Shown here: one piece after another, positions 8,419 through 15,319 of the stretch
How the letters are laid out: the number at the start of each line of letters is the position of its first letter
Position numbering within the stretch: the first letter of the stretch is position 1
Assembly: GCA_002402325.1 (NCBI GenBank)
Contig: DHFQ01000172.1
Location: 1 to 31,279, forward strand
Length of the DNA: 31,279 bases
From: Candidatus Aminicenantes bacterium UBA4820
GTDB taxonomy: Bacteria > Acidobacteriota > UBA4820
Reading direction: 5' to 3'
Position numbers and translations under genes: made by a program
Notes under the pieces: generated by a model
Told to the model about the DNA's origin: nothing
Seen by the model: only the letters and a program-made list of their open reading frames with translations
Databases searched by the model: none

Positions 8419-9803
8419 TCTCTCCTCCATCTGACACCATTTACCGTGTCCTCCAAAACGATTCCTTTTTCCTTTAGTTCATCCCTTACTTTGTCCGCTT
8501 TAGCAAACTCCTTTCTTTTTCTCAATTCTTCTCTCTCTTTTATCATTTTATCAATTTCTTCATCAAGGATTTCTTCTCGCGAAAGTGGAATTCCAAAGAT
8601 ATTTTCAAACTCTGAAACAAATTCTTCAAGAAGATTTAAGGATGGATAATCAATCTCTCCTCTATCCATAAGTGAATTGCCAATCCTTACGGCATCAAAA
8701 AGAAAGCCAAGAGATTCAGCGGTATTTAAGTCGTCATCGAGGCTTTCTTCAAACTTTCTTTTCAGAGAGGCAATCTCATCTTCTGCACCGCCAACCCCTT
8801 CTTTTAATTTCTTTTTTTCTTCCACAATTCTTGCTTTGAAACTTTCAAGCCTTTTTACCGAACTTTTTGAGGCATCAATTCCCTCAAGAGTAAAATTGAG
8901 TTTCTTCCTGTAGGGAACACTGAGCAAAAGAAACCTGATAGCCATCGGGTCGTAGCCATCTTTTAAAAGGTCCCTTAAAGTGTAAAAATTGCCCTTCGAC
9001 TTACTCATCTTTTCCCCGTTGACGAGCAAGAACTCAATATGAAACCAGTATTTTACAGGAGATTTCCCGCTTGCACCCTCGCTTTGAGCAATTTCGTTTT
9101 CGTGATGGGGAAAGATCAAATCAACCCCACCCGTATGAATGTCAAAGGTTTCACCAAGATATTTCCTGCTCATAGCGGAGCATTCAAGGTGCCATCCTGG
9201 CCTTCCTTCACCCCAGGGTGAGGTCCAGAAAGGTTCTCCCTCCTTTTTTGCCTTCCACAAAACAAAGTCCCTTGCGGATTCTTTTTCATACTCATCACTA
9301 TCAACCCTTGCACCTTCAAGAATCCCCTCTTTATCAACTTTGCTCAATTTCCCATAATTTTTGAAACTATTTATTCTGAAATACAAAGAGCCTTGAGAAA
9401 TGTAGGTCAATCCATTTTTTTCAAGGTCTTTGCAAATCTCAATCATCTCTTTTATGTGTTCAGTTGCCCTTGGGTGAAATTGAGCCTTTTCACAATTAAG
9501 GCATTTTAAATCTTCAAAGAAGGCATCCTCGTATCTTTTAGTTATTGTCGATAAACTAACCCCTTCCTCATTTGCCCTTCTTATCGTCTTATCATCAATA
9601 TCCGTTATGTTCATAACTGAAATTACCTGATAGTTCTTCCACCTCAAAAATCTTCTTAGAAAATCAACAGTTACAAAAGTTCTAAAGTTGCCAATATGGG
9701 CATAATCATAAACGGTGGGACCGCAGGAGTACATTTTTACTTTTTCTTCAAGCGGTTTAAACTCCTCAACTTCTCTGGAAAGTGTATTGAAAATCTTGAA
9801 CAT
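8415..9803 (-). CDS. cysS: Cysteinyl-tRNA synthetase
   Basis: Class I synthetase that charges tRNA-Cys, 462 residues, the usual length. The N-terminus has MFKIFNTLSREVEEFKP and YSCGPTVYDYAHIGN, where Cys27 is a zinc ligand and HIGN the HIGH motif. Further zinc ligands are in WHLECSAMS and HTGGVDLIFPHHENE, and EKMSKSKGNF is the KMSKS loop. The C-terminal anticodon-binding part ends with NGVRWRRE. A consensus-like promoter at 9866-9894 and a 12-codon upstream reading frame precede it. The ATG at 9803 is two bases after the stop of that frame, with GGAAAGG inside it as a distant ribosome site. cysS is probably the first gene of the transcript that continues into pyrR-pyrB-pyrC-radA. Confidence 0.97.
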   Translation of the reverse strand: MFKIFNTLSREVEEFKPLEEKVKMYSCGPTVYDYAHIGNFRTFVTVDFLRRFLRWKNYQVISVMNITDIDDKTIRRANEEGVSLSTITKRYEDAFFEDLKCLNCEKAQFHPRATEHIKEMIEICKDLEKNGLTYISQGSLYFRINSFKNYGKLSKVDKEGILEGARVDSDEYEKESARDFVLWKAKKEGEPFWTSPWGEGRPGWHLECSAMSRKYLGETFDIHTGGVDLIFPHHENEIAQSEGASGKSPVKYWFHIEFLLVNGEKMSKSKGNFYTLRDLLKDGYDPMAIRFLLLSVPYRKKLNFTLEGIDASKSSVKRLESFKARIVEEKKKLKEGVGGAEDEIASLKRKFEESLDDDLNTAESLGFLFDAVRIGNSLMDRGEIDYPSLNLLEEFVSEFENIFGIPLSREEILDEEIDKMIKEREELRKRKEFAKADKVRDELKEKGIVLEDTVNGVRWRRE

Positions 9804-9805
9804 CC

Positions 9806-9844
9806 TTAATCAACCTTTCCTGCTTTTATATCTAAAATCGCCAT
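9806..9844 (-). CDS. Short upstream ORF (12 codons) before cysS
   Basis: In the cysS leader there is an ATG at 9844 with an AAAGGA ribosome site five bases upstream, followed by twelve codons (MAILDIKAGKVD) and a TAA at 9808-9806. The stop is two bases from the cysS ATG, and the GGAAAGG that could serve cysS is inside this frame. This geometry would let ribosomes ending here restart on cysS. The peptide contains no cysteine, so it is not a classical attenuator peptide for cysteine. It could be chance; only conservation or ribosome profiling would settle it. Confidence 0.35.
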   Translation of the reverse strand: MAILDIKAGKVD

Positions 9845-9865
9845 AAAAATCCTTTCATATAGTTT

Positions 9866-9894
9866 ATGATAACTTTTTAAACATTTTTTTTCAA
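9866..9894 (-). promoter_or_regulatory. Sigma70-type promoter for the cysS-pyr operon
   Basis: On the minus strand TTGAAA (9894-9889) and TATCAT (9871-9866) are separated by exactly 17 bases, giving 5 of 6 matches at each hexamer. The -35 begins just past the tgt stop codon. A transcript would start near 9859, giving a leader of about 55 bases that holds the short upstream ORF. No PyrR-type anti-antiterminator hairpin is apparent in that leader. Confidence 0.65.
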
Positions 9895-9898
9895 TTTG

Positions 9899-11002
9899 CT
9901 AATCCCTATAAACTTCCTTCATCTCTTTTGAAAGGTCATCAAGCGTTTCAAAATCTATCGCTTTTCTTATTCTTTTCATTAGATTCAGGTAAAAAGTAAT
10001 GTTGTGTATGGTTGAAAGAAGTATGTAGGTTGGGTCATTTATTCTGAAAAGATGGTTCAAGTATGCCTTCTCAAGATTCTTGCAGGTATAGCATTCACAT
10101 TTTTCATCAAGAGGAGAATCATCTTCCATAAATTCAGCCCTTTTTATAGTAATCTTTCCTTTAGATGTAAAAAGTTGCCCATTTCTTGCATTTCTCGTTG
10201 GAAGGACACAGTCAAACAAGTCGTATCCCCACATTGATGCCTCTACTAAATCTTGGGGTTTTCCAACTCCCATTAAATATCTTGGTTTCTCTTCTGGAAG
10301 AAGATCTGCTGTGAAAGATGCCACCTCTCTAAAATTTTCTTTATCTTCTCCAACACAAAAACCCCCTGCAGCATAGCCATCAAAATTGAGTTCAATTAAC
10401 TTTTCTGCAGACAACTCCCGCAATCTTTTAAAAGTCCCACCCTGAACTATACCAAAAAGGGACATCTCTTTATTTTTCAATGAATTTTTGCATCTTTCTG
10501 CCCATTTAGCAGTCTGATTTACGGCAAATTCCTGTTCCTTTTCTTGTGCGGTTCCTGGTGAAAGATGGTCTAAAACCATAGCAATATCTACTCCCAATTC
10601 TTCCTGTATTTGAATTGATAATTCAGGAGTTAGATTTACTTTCTGCCCATCAATAGGCGAAGAAAATTTTATTCCATCTTCAGTTACCTTTTTCAATGGA
10701 GAAAGAGAGAAAGCTTGAAAACCCCCCGAGTCTGTCAAAATTGGCCCATCCCACCCAATAAATTTATGTAGTCCTCCCAGTTTTTCAATTCTTTTTGAGG
10801 ATGGTCGTAAATAAAGATGAAATGTATTTAATAGAATTATTTGTGCATTAGCCTCTTTTAGAAGGGGAACATTAAGCCCCTTTACCGCCCCTTTTGACCC
10901 AACAGGCATAAAATTTGGTGTTTCAATAACTCCCCTTTTTGTCTTAATTATTCCGACTCTGCCTCTTCCTGACTTTTTTAAGAGGCTAAATTCTAAAGCC
11001 AA
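9899..11002 (-). CDS. tgt: Queuine tRNA-ribosyltransferase (Tgt)
   Basis: Tgt exchanges guanine-34 of GUN-anticodon tRNAs for the queuosine precursor preQ1. The 367 residues contain ETPNFMPVGSKGAVKG, the active-site block TDSGGFQAFSL, GIVQGGTF, LPTRNARNGQLFT, and the zinc site CECYTCKNLEKAYLNHLF. I place the start at the TTG at 11002. It lies four bases after GGAGG, the same geometry as scpB, and gives MALEFSLLKKSGRGRVG. A TTG six codons earlier would put the GGAGG inside the coding sequence and has no ribosome site of its own. The gene is about 30 bases downstream of the protein kinase gene and probably shares its transcript. Its stop abuts the cysS promoter. Queuosine synthesis genes (queA, queC-F) are not in view. 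Confidence 0.95.
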   Translation of the reverse strand: MALEFSLLKKSGRGRVGIIKTKRGVIETPNFMPVGSKGAVKGLNVPLLKEANAQIILLNTFHLYLRPSSKRIEKLGGLHKFIGWDGPILTDSGGFQAFSLSPLKKVTEDGIKFSSPIDGQKVNLTPELSIQIQEELGVDIAMVLDHLSPGTAQEKEQEFAVNQTAKWAERCKNSLKNKEMSLFGIVQGGTFKRLRELSAEKLIELNFDGYAAGGFCVGEDKENFREVASFTADLLPEEKPRYLMGVGKPQDLVEASMWGYDLFDCVLPTRNARNGQLFTSKGKITIKRAEFMEDDSPLDEKCECYTCKNLEKAYLNHLFRINDPTYILLSTIHNITFYLNLMKRIRKAIDFETLDDLSKEMKEVYRD

Positions 11003-11032
11003 AAATCCTCCATTTTTCAAAGGGACAAAATT

Positions 11033-12670
11033 TTATTTATTTACAACTATCGCGCTTTGTCCAGTTTGAGGGTCTATCTTTTTTATGTTGAGACTTGCAG
11101 TGGGCTTTCTTGCGGGCTCAATTTTTAAAATTTGGTGTTCCCCCTCCTTCAGATAAATTGGAAATTCCGCTTCCTTGAAAAAAGGAGGGAATTTTGTTGC
11201 TTGAACCGCGACCCTGATTTGATGATTTCCCGGGTCAATCTTGATTTCTTCAGAAAACCTTGTCCCGCTTGTATTTGAAAAAGATTGTCTTATTTTTTCC
11301 TGACCGTCAATGTAAAAGGTAAAAGAAAGTTCAGAAATCTTTGTTTCAAGAATCACCCCCACCTTTGATGGTTTAACAGCGGGTTTTTGTTGAACTTGTT
11401 CGGTTTTTACGGGGGGAGGTATTATAACCTCCTCCTTTTTTGGTTCTTCCTTTTTGACGGGTTTTTCACTCTTTGGTTGAACCTTTTTTTCTACTACAGG
11501 CTGTTTTTCTTCTGTCTTTTTGACGATTTCTTCTTTGGGCTTGGGTTGATCAGGTGTTACCGCAGTCTTATTTTCATCGGGGGTTTTAACCTGTTCCTTC
11601 TTCTCTTCTCTTGGAAAAAGAACATTCTTTTTGTAAAGATAATAACCCCCTCCTGCTATTACTCCCAAAAAAATAACGAGAGCCATAATCCCAACTATCA
11701 AACCAACTGCAAAAACCCCTTTTTTCTTTCCGCTTTTCTCTTTTCCAACTTTTTGTAAAACTTCACTCTGCTGTTGGGGCTCAAAGGCTACTCTTGGTTT
11801 TTCCTCTAATGTGGTCTTTGGTTTAACTGGCATCTCCTGTTTTACTGTCAAACCGCTGAAAAGTTTTTCGAGGTCTTTAACAAGCTCGGTCGCGCTTGCA
11901 TATCTTCTATCGGGGTCTTTTTCAAGCAACTTGCTCACAACCGAAATGACCTCTGATGGAATTGTATTTATATCCGCAGAAAGATCTGGTGAGGAATGAA
12001 CTATATGGTAGCAAACAGATGAGATAGTCTCTCCTTTAAATGGTCTTTTCCCTATTAGCATCAAATAGAAAACAACCCCTAAAGAGAAAAGGTCACTTCT
12101 TCTATCAATCCTTCCCTCAAGAATTTGCTCGGGACTCATAAAAAAAGGAGTCCCCAAGACTTCCCCCGTTTTTGTAAGATTGCTTTCCTCAAGATGGGCT
12201 ATTCCAAAGTCTGTTATTACCGCCCTTCCATTTTTGTCGACGAGGATATTGTCGGGTTTAATGTCTCTATGGACGATTCCCTTCTCGTGTGCAAAGGAAA
12301 GGCCTTCCGCACACTGTTTTATAATGTTGATCGCTTCGAGAAGGGGAAATTTGCCTTTTTCTTCAATCAGTTTTGATAAACTTTTCCCATCCACAAACTC
12401 CATAGCAATAAAAGGGACACCTTGATCTTCTCCCATATCGTAGATTGTTACGATGTTTGGATGTTGCAAAGACCCTGCTGACTTTGCCTCTCTAAAGAAC
12501 CTGTCTAAAAATTCCTTCCTCTGTTCTTCAGGAAGATTTGCTGACTCTGTCATTGTCTTTAGCGCAACAATCCTTCCGATGAGTGGGTCCAACGCCTTAT
12601 AGACTATTCCCATAGCGCCCTGACCAAGTTTGTCAAGAATTTCATATCTTCCTATTTTATCTTTTTCCAT
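11033..12670 (-). CDS. Transmembrane Ser/Thr protein kinase (Hanks type)
   Basis: Eukaryote-like Ser/Thr kinase of 545 residues. The catalytic domain (about 8-270) is complete: glycine loop LGQGAMG (15-21), Lys38 in VALK, HRDIKPDN with Asp136, DFG at 154-156, and GTPFFMSPEQ. A single membrane span lies at about 318-346, with basic residues just before it, putting the kinase in the cytoplasm. Residues about 350-435 form a Pro/Lys/Glu-rich spacer outside the membrane. The C-terminal 110 residues look like a beta-rich domain of unknown ligand. I see no PASTA repeats, so it is not a typical PknB/Stk1 peptidoglycan sensor. The start at 12670 follows AAGGAGCGAGG. No partner phosphatase is adjacent. 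It likely shares a transcript with tgt. Confidence 0.92.
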   Translation of the reverse strand: MEKDKIGRYEILDKLGQGAMGIVYKALDPLIGRIVALKTMTESANLPEEQRKEFLDRFFREAKSAGSLQHPNIVTIYDMGEDQGVPFIAMEFVDGKSLSKLIEEKGKFPLLEAINIIKQCAEGLSFAHEKGIVHRDIKPDNILVDKNGRAVITDFGIAHLEESNLTKTGEVLGTPFFMSPEQILEGRIDRRSDLFSLGVVFYLMLIGKRPFKGETISSVCYHIVHSSPDLSADINTIPSEVISVVSKLLEKDPDRRYASATELVKDLEKLFSGLTVKQEMPVKPKTTLEEKPRVAFEPQQQSEVLQKVGKEKSGKKKGVFAVGLIVGIMALVIFLGVIAGGGYYLYKKNVLFPREEKKEQVKTPDENKTAVTPDQPKPKEEIVKKTEEKQPVVEKKVQPKSEKPVKKEEPKKEEVIIPPPVKTEQVQQKPAVKPSKVGVILETKISELSFTFYIDGQEKIRQSFSNTSGTRFSEEIKIDPGNHQIRVAVQATKFPPFFKEAEFPIYLKEGEHQILKIEPARKPTASLNIKKIDPQTGQSAIVVNK

Positions 12671-12717
12671 TTTTCCTCGCTCCTTATCAAAACCGTTTTT
12701 TGAGAAGCCACCTTCAA
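12652..12717 (-). CDS. Short upstream ORF (21 codons) overlapping the kinase start
   Basis: In the kinase leader a TTG at 12717 lies exactly four bases after GGAGG (12726-12722), the same start geometry as scpB and tgt. It opens a 21-codon frame beginning MKVASQKTVLIRSEEK that runs past the kinase ATG in another frame and stops 19 bases inside the kinase gene. It could tune kinase translation by coupling. The peptide is basic and matches nothing I know. The case rests only on the ribosome site, so confidence is low. Confidence 0.3.
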   Translation of the reverse strand: MKVASQKTVLIRSEEKWKKIK

Positions 12718-12735
12718 AAAACCTCCTTCATTTTA

Positions 12736-12763
12736 ATTATACCAGAATTAAAAAATTATTCAA
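12736..12763 (-). promoter_or_regulatory. Promoter for the kinase-tgt transcript
   Basis: On the minus strand an extended -10, TGGTATAAT, occupies 12744-12736. TTGAAT at 12763-12758 lies 16 bases upstream as a reasonable -35. Transcription would begin near 12729, about 59 bases before the kinase ATG. It lies back to back with a plus-strand promoter of the same form at 12776-12784. Confidence 0.6.
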
Positions 12764-12775
12764 AAGTTGGTTTGG

Positions 12776-12784
12776 TGGTATAAT
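12776..12784 (+). promoter_or_regulatory. Extended -10 promoter for the PLP enzyme-ychF transcript
   Basis: TGG at 12776-12778 then TATAAT at 12779-12784. A conventional -35 is weak (TTATTC at 12756-12761), and that stretch overlaps the -35 of the divergent kinase promoter. Transcription would start near 12791, about 23 bases before the ATG at 12814, with GGAGAG as the ribosome site. Confidence 0.6.
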
Positions 12785-12813
12785 TTATTTTCTTGATTTT
12801 TTATGGAGAGTTT

Positions 12814-13782
12814 ATGGAAAAAAAGTGTGATTCTATCCTTGATGCAATTGAAAATACCCCTCTTGTTAGATTGAATAAATTTAGCGAGGATTTTGGTTTT
12901 GACATTTTTGCAAAGTGTGAGTTTTTTAGTCCAACTGGAAGCATTAAGGATAGAACTGCAAAATATATGATTAAAAAGGCTGAAAAGGAAGGGAAAATCA
13001 AAAAAGGGGATACTTTAATTGAAAACTCCTCAGGAAATATGGCTCTATCTCTTGCCTTCGTTTCAATCCATCTTGGTTATAAATTGAAGGTTGTCGTAAG
13101 AGATACAATCAGCAATGAAAAATTGAAAATGCTTTATCCACTCGGTGCAGATGTTATTTTTGCCGATACATCTCTGCCACCGGAGTCTGAGGATTCTTAC
13201 AACAACCTCGCAAAAAAGTTGGCAAAGAAAAATGGTTATTATTATCTTGATCAGCACAACAACAGAGACAACAACGAGGCACACTACAATTCAACCGCCC
13301 CTGAGATATGGGAGCAAACAAATGGAGATTTTGATTACTTCATAGCAGGAATGGGGACAGGTGGAACAGTGGGAGGTGTGGGAAAATTTTTAAAAGAAAA
13401 GAGAGCAAAAGCAAAGGTTATCGCAGTCGACATTGAAGGCTCTATTTTTTATGACTATTTCAAAAATAAAAAATTAATAAAACCAAAACACTATTTCCTT
13501 GAAGGGCTCGGTGATGAATTCCTTATTGGATGCGCTGATTTTAGTGTAATTGATGGGATGGTTCAGGTGAGCGATAAAGAATCTTTCTCTTTCAACAAAA
13601 CTTTGTTAAGAGAAGAGGGAGTTCTCGCTGGAGGGTCAAGTGGCGCAGTAATTGCAGCAATTTATAAAATGAAAAATGAAATTAAGAAAGGGTCAAAGGT
13701 TGTAACAATTTTTCCAGATAGTGCTTTCAGGTATTTAAGCACAATTCTTGATGAAAATTGGCTTAAAGCAAAGGGATTTTAA
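12814..13782 (+). CDS. PLP-dependent cystathionine beta-synthase / cysteine synthase family enzyme
   Basis: Fold type II PLP enzyme of 322 residues. Lys45 in GSIKDRTAKYM is the PLP lysine, and GMGTGGTVGGVGKF is the PLP phosphate loop. Several blocks read more like cystathionine beta-synthase than CysK: DQHNNRDNNEAHYNSTAPEIW, VDIEGS, HYFLEGLGDEF, and a C-terminus FPDSAFRYLSTILDENWL. There is no C-terminal CBS-domain regulatory pair, so it is a catalytic core only. The substrate-binding asparagine loop, normally TSGNTG, reads SSGNMA (72-77), which is unusual and leaves the substrate open (serine, O-acetylserine or O-phosphoserine, with homocysteine, sulfide or another nucleophile). The start at 12814 follows GGAGAG; an upstream in-frame ATG at 12793 has no ribosome site. 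It directly abuts ychF, and the two form a probable operon. Confidence 0.85.
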   Translation: MEKKCDSILDAIENTPLVRLNKFSEDFGFDIFAKCEFFSPTGSIKDRTAKYMIKKAEKEGKIKKGDTLIENSSGNMALSLAFVSIHLGYKLKVVVRDTISNEKLKMLYPLGADVIFADTSLPPESEDSYNNLAKKLAKKNGYYYLDQHNNRDNNEAHYNSTAPEIWEQTNGDFDYFIAGMGTGGTVGGVGKFLKEKRAKAKVIAVDIEGSIFYDYFKNKKLIKPKHYFLEGLGDEFLIGCADFSVIDGMVQVSDKESFSFNKTLLREEGVLAGGSSGAVIAAIYKMKNEIKKGSKVVTIFPDSAFRYLSTILDENWLKAKGF

Positions 13783-14856
13783 ATGGCGCTGCTTGCTTCA
13801 ATCATAGGAGTTTCACAAAGCGGAAAAACAACAATTTTTAAGGCACTCACATCAACTTCTGAGAAAAAGGAGTCCAAACATCAAAACATATCAACAATAC
13901 CAATTCCGGACGATAGGCTTAATGACCTTGCCAAGGCTTTTTCTTCAAAGAAGATTACCCCTGCAACACTTGAATTTGTTGATTTACCCGCCTTAAAAAA
14001 AGATGCAACCGCAGAAGAGATAAGCGATGTTCTTTCTCAGGTTAAAAAGGCTGACCTTTTTGTCCACATTGTAAGATGTTTTGAAAATGAGTTTGCACCG
14101 CATCCAGATGGTTCTTTAGACCCAATTAGAGACATAAACAACCTTGATTTTGAATTAATTTTTGCCGATTTAAACAGCGTTGAGAAAAGGATTGAAAGGA
14201 CATCAAAATTGGCGAAAAGCGGAGATGAAAAGGCAAAAGCGGTATTGAATCTTATGCAAAAACTCAAAATTTTCCTCGAAAGTGAAAAACCTTTAAGGCT
14301 ATATCAATTTACAGAGGAAGAAAAGCAACTCATCATGGAGATGGAGTTCCTTTCAGATAAACCTGTTATCTATGTCGGCAATCTCAACGAGGATAGCGAA
14401 AAGTCGTTAAAACTTTTTGAAGAAGTTGAAAAAAAAGCAAAAGAGGAAAATACCTTTGCCATTAAAATTTTCGGCAAAGTTGAGGCAGAACTATCTGAAC
14501 TTTCAGATGATGAGAAAAAGGAGTTTCTATCCTCTTATGGGCTTGAAAAATCAGGACTTGAAAGACTTCTCAAGGTAACCTTTGACAAACTTGATTTGAT
14601 GACATTTTTGACTGCAGGGGAAAAGGAAAGTAGAGCGTGGACGATAAAAAAGGGAACAAAGGCGCCTCAGGCAGGAGGTAAAATCCATTCTGATATTGAA
14701 AGAGGCTTTATCAGGGTTGAGGTCTACAGTTACGAAGATTGGGTAAAATGCGATAGAGATGAAAAGAAAGTGAAGGAAAAAGGGCTTTTAAGGGTTGAAG
14801 GAAGAAATTATACCATAAGGGAAGGGGACATCTGCCTCTTTAGATTCAATGTTTAA
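13783..14856 (+). CDS. ychF: YchF/Obg-family GTP/ATP-binding protein, divergent
   Basis: YchF-type P-loop NTPase of 357 residues. The C-terminus is diagnostic: FLTAGEKESRAWTIKKGTKAPQAGGKIHSDIERGFIRVEV is the YchF/TGS (DUF933) region. The P-loop is GVSQSGKT (9-16). VGNLNED supplies the non-canonical NxxE-like G4 that gives YchF proteins their ATP preference. Switch II is degenerate: canonical FVDIAGLVKGASKGEG is replaced by FVDLPALKKDATAEE, so the DxxG glycine is absent at residue 70. Canonical YchF binds ribosomes and ferritin-like or redox partners in translation and stress control; this one may have altered hydrolysis. It starts immediately after the PLP enzyme stop and ends at a 463-base gene-free region. 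Confidence 0.88.
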   Translation: MALLASIIGVSQSGKTTIFKALTSTSEKKESKHQNISTIPIPDDRLNDLAKAFSSKKITPATLEFVDLPALKKDATAEEISDVLSQVKKADLFVHIVRCFENEFAPHPDGSLDPIRDINNLDFELIFADLNSVEKRIERTSKLAKSGDEKAKAVLNLMQKLKIFLESEKPLRLYQFTEEEKQLIMEMEFLSDKPVIYVGNLNEDSEKSLKLFEEVEKKAKEENTFAIKIFGKVEAELSELSDDEKKEFLSSYGLEKSGLERLLKVTFDKLDLMTFLTAGEKESRAWTIKKGTKAPQAGGKIHSDIERGFIRVEVYSYEDWVKCDRDEKKVKEKGLLRVEGRNYTIREGDICLFRFNV

Positions 14857-14869
14857 ATGAATCGCTTTT

Positions 14870-14911
14870 TTGTCAAGACTCTTTAGAAATGTCCAATTTT
14901 TATGCTATATT
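14870..14911 (+). promoter_or_regulatory. Candidate promoter at the head of the 14857-15319 gap
   Basis: TGC at 14903-14905 followed by TATATT (14906-14911) is an extended -10 of the same type as others here. TTAGAA at 14883-14888 sits 17 bases upstream; a better hexamer, TTGTCA (14870-14875), is too far away for the same -10. Transcription would start near 14918, just after the ychF stop, and would read through the structured region that follows. Confidence 0.4.
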
Positions 14912-14916
14912 CTCCT

Positions 14917-15235
14917 TTCATCATAACCAGATTTTGGTGATAAATTACATTGCTCAAGCCAAAATCCGACATTACATCAACTCCTTATTGTTAAAGGATA
15001 ATACCAATCATCGATTGAAGACGAACAAACGATCACCTAAAAAGTGAAAAGTAAAGGGATGGTAGAGAACATGGACTCAGGTGGGTAAGATGCGAGGAAG
15101 ACAAGGATGGGCAAACCAATGCCGGCGTAAAAATTCAAGGAATTGAAGCAATTTTTCAATTGCTTCAAGCCGTAGAATTTAAGCCGGTAGTGAACTTGTG
15201 TTCATTGAGCATTCCAATCCCCTAAATCTCTCAAC
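14917..15235 (+). ncRNA. Candidate structured noncoding RNA, class not recognised
   Basis: No convincing protein is encoded here. Inverted repeats are numerous. GATTTTGG (14930-14937) pairs with CCAAAATC (14959-14966). AGGGATGG (about 15055-15062) can pair with CCAATCCCCT (about 15213-15222) if two bases bulge. CCGGC (15122-15126) and AAATTC (15131-15136) pair with GAATTT (15175-15180) and GCCGG (15183-15187), enclosing a perfect 11-bp hairpin at 15143-15168. AGTGAAC (15189-15195) pairs with GTTCATT (15200-15206). The interval 15061-15130 is 53% G+C, well above its surroundings. I checked by eye for RNase P, tmRNA, SRP, 6S and common riboswitch cores and found no match. A separate promoter for the ATP synthase operon lies beyond it, so it may be an independent RNA rather than a leader. 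Its ends and strand are inferred. Confidence 0.4.
15143..15168. repeat. Perfect 11-bp inverted repeat (hairpin)
   Basis: TTGAAGCAATT (15143-15153), a four-base TTTC spacer, then AATTGCTTCAA (15158-15168) with no mismatch. It is nested inside the weaker CCGGC/AAATTC to GAATTT/GCCGG pairing at 15122-15187. No T tract follows it, so it is not a simple terminator. Confidence 0.85.
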
Positions 15236-15242
15236 GCGAAAT

Positions 15243-15271
15243 TTGATTAAAAGAATGAAATTTTGTAAAAT
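15243..15271 (+). promoter_or_regulatory. Sigma70-type promoter for the ATP synthase operon
   Basis: TTGATT (15243-15248) and TAAAAT (15266-15271) are spaced by exactly 17 bases. A transcript would begin near 15278, about 42 bases before the first ATP synthase ATG at 15320. That gene has a full AGGAGG ribosome site at 15309-15314. A run of seven G (15294-15300) lies in the leader. Confidence 0.6.
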
Positions 15272-15319
15272 ACCAATTTTCAAATGGATAAGAGGGGGGG
15301 ATGGTTATAGGAGGAAAGA

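Noticed and set aside
15109..15117. GGGCAAACC resembling part of a c-di-GMP (GEMM) riboswitch
   Set aside because: The second conserved half (GGGACGCAAAGC and the tetraloop receptor) is absent nearby.
15090..15146. An 18-codon frame (MRGRQGWANQCRRKNSRN) in the ychF-atp gap
   Set aside because: No proper ribosome site, and it runs into the hairpin region. It is better explained as part of the structured RNA candidate.
14917..15235. RNase P RNA, tmRNA, SRP RNA or 6S RNA
   Set aside because: RNase P P4 strands (GGAAAGUCC, ACAGAAA), the tmRNA tRNA-like ends, and the SRP GGUCAGGUCCGGAAGGAAGC core are missing. The fold also lacks the simple long-stem plan of 6S, having about 57 unpaired bases on one side.
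15284..15310. Eight-codon frame MDKRGGWL just before the first ATP synthase gene
   Set aside because: No ribosome site, and its stop simply overlaps the AGGAGG of the b' gene; likely chance.
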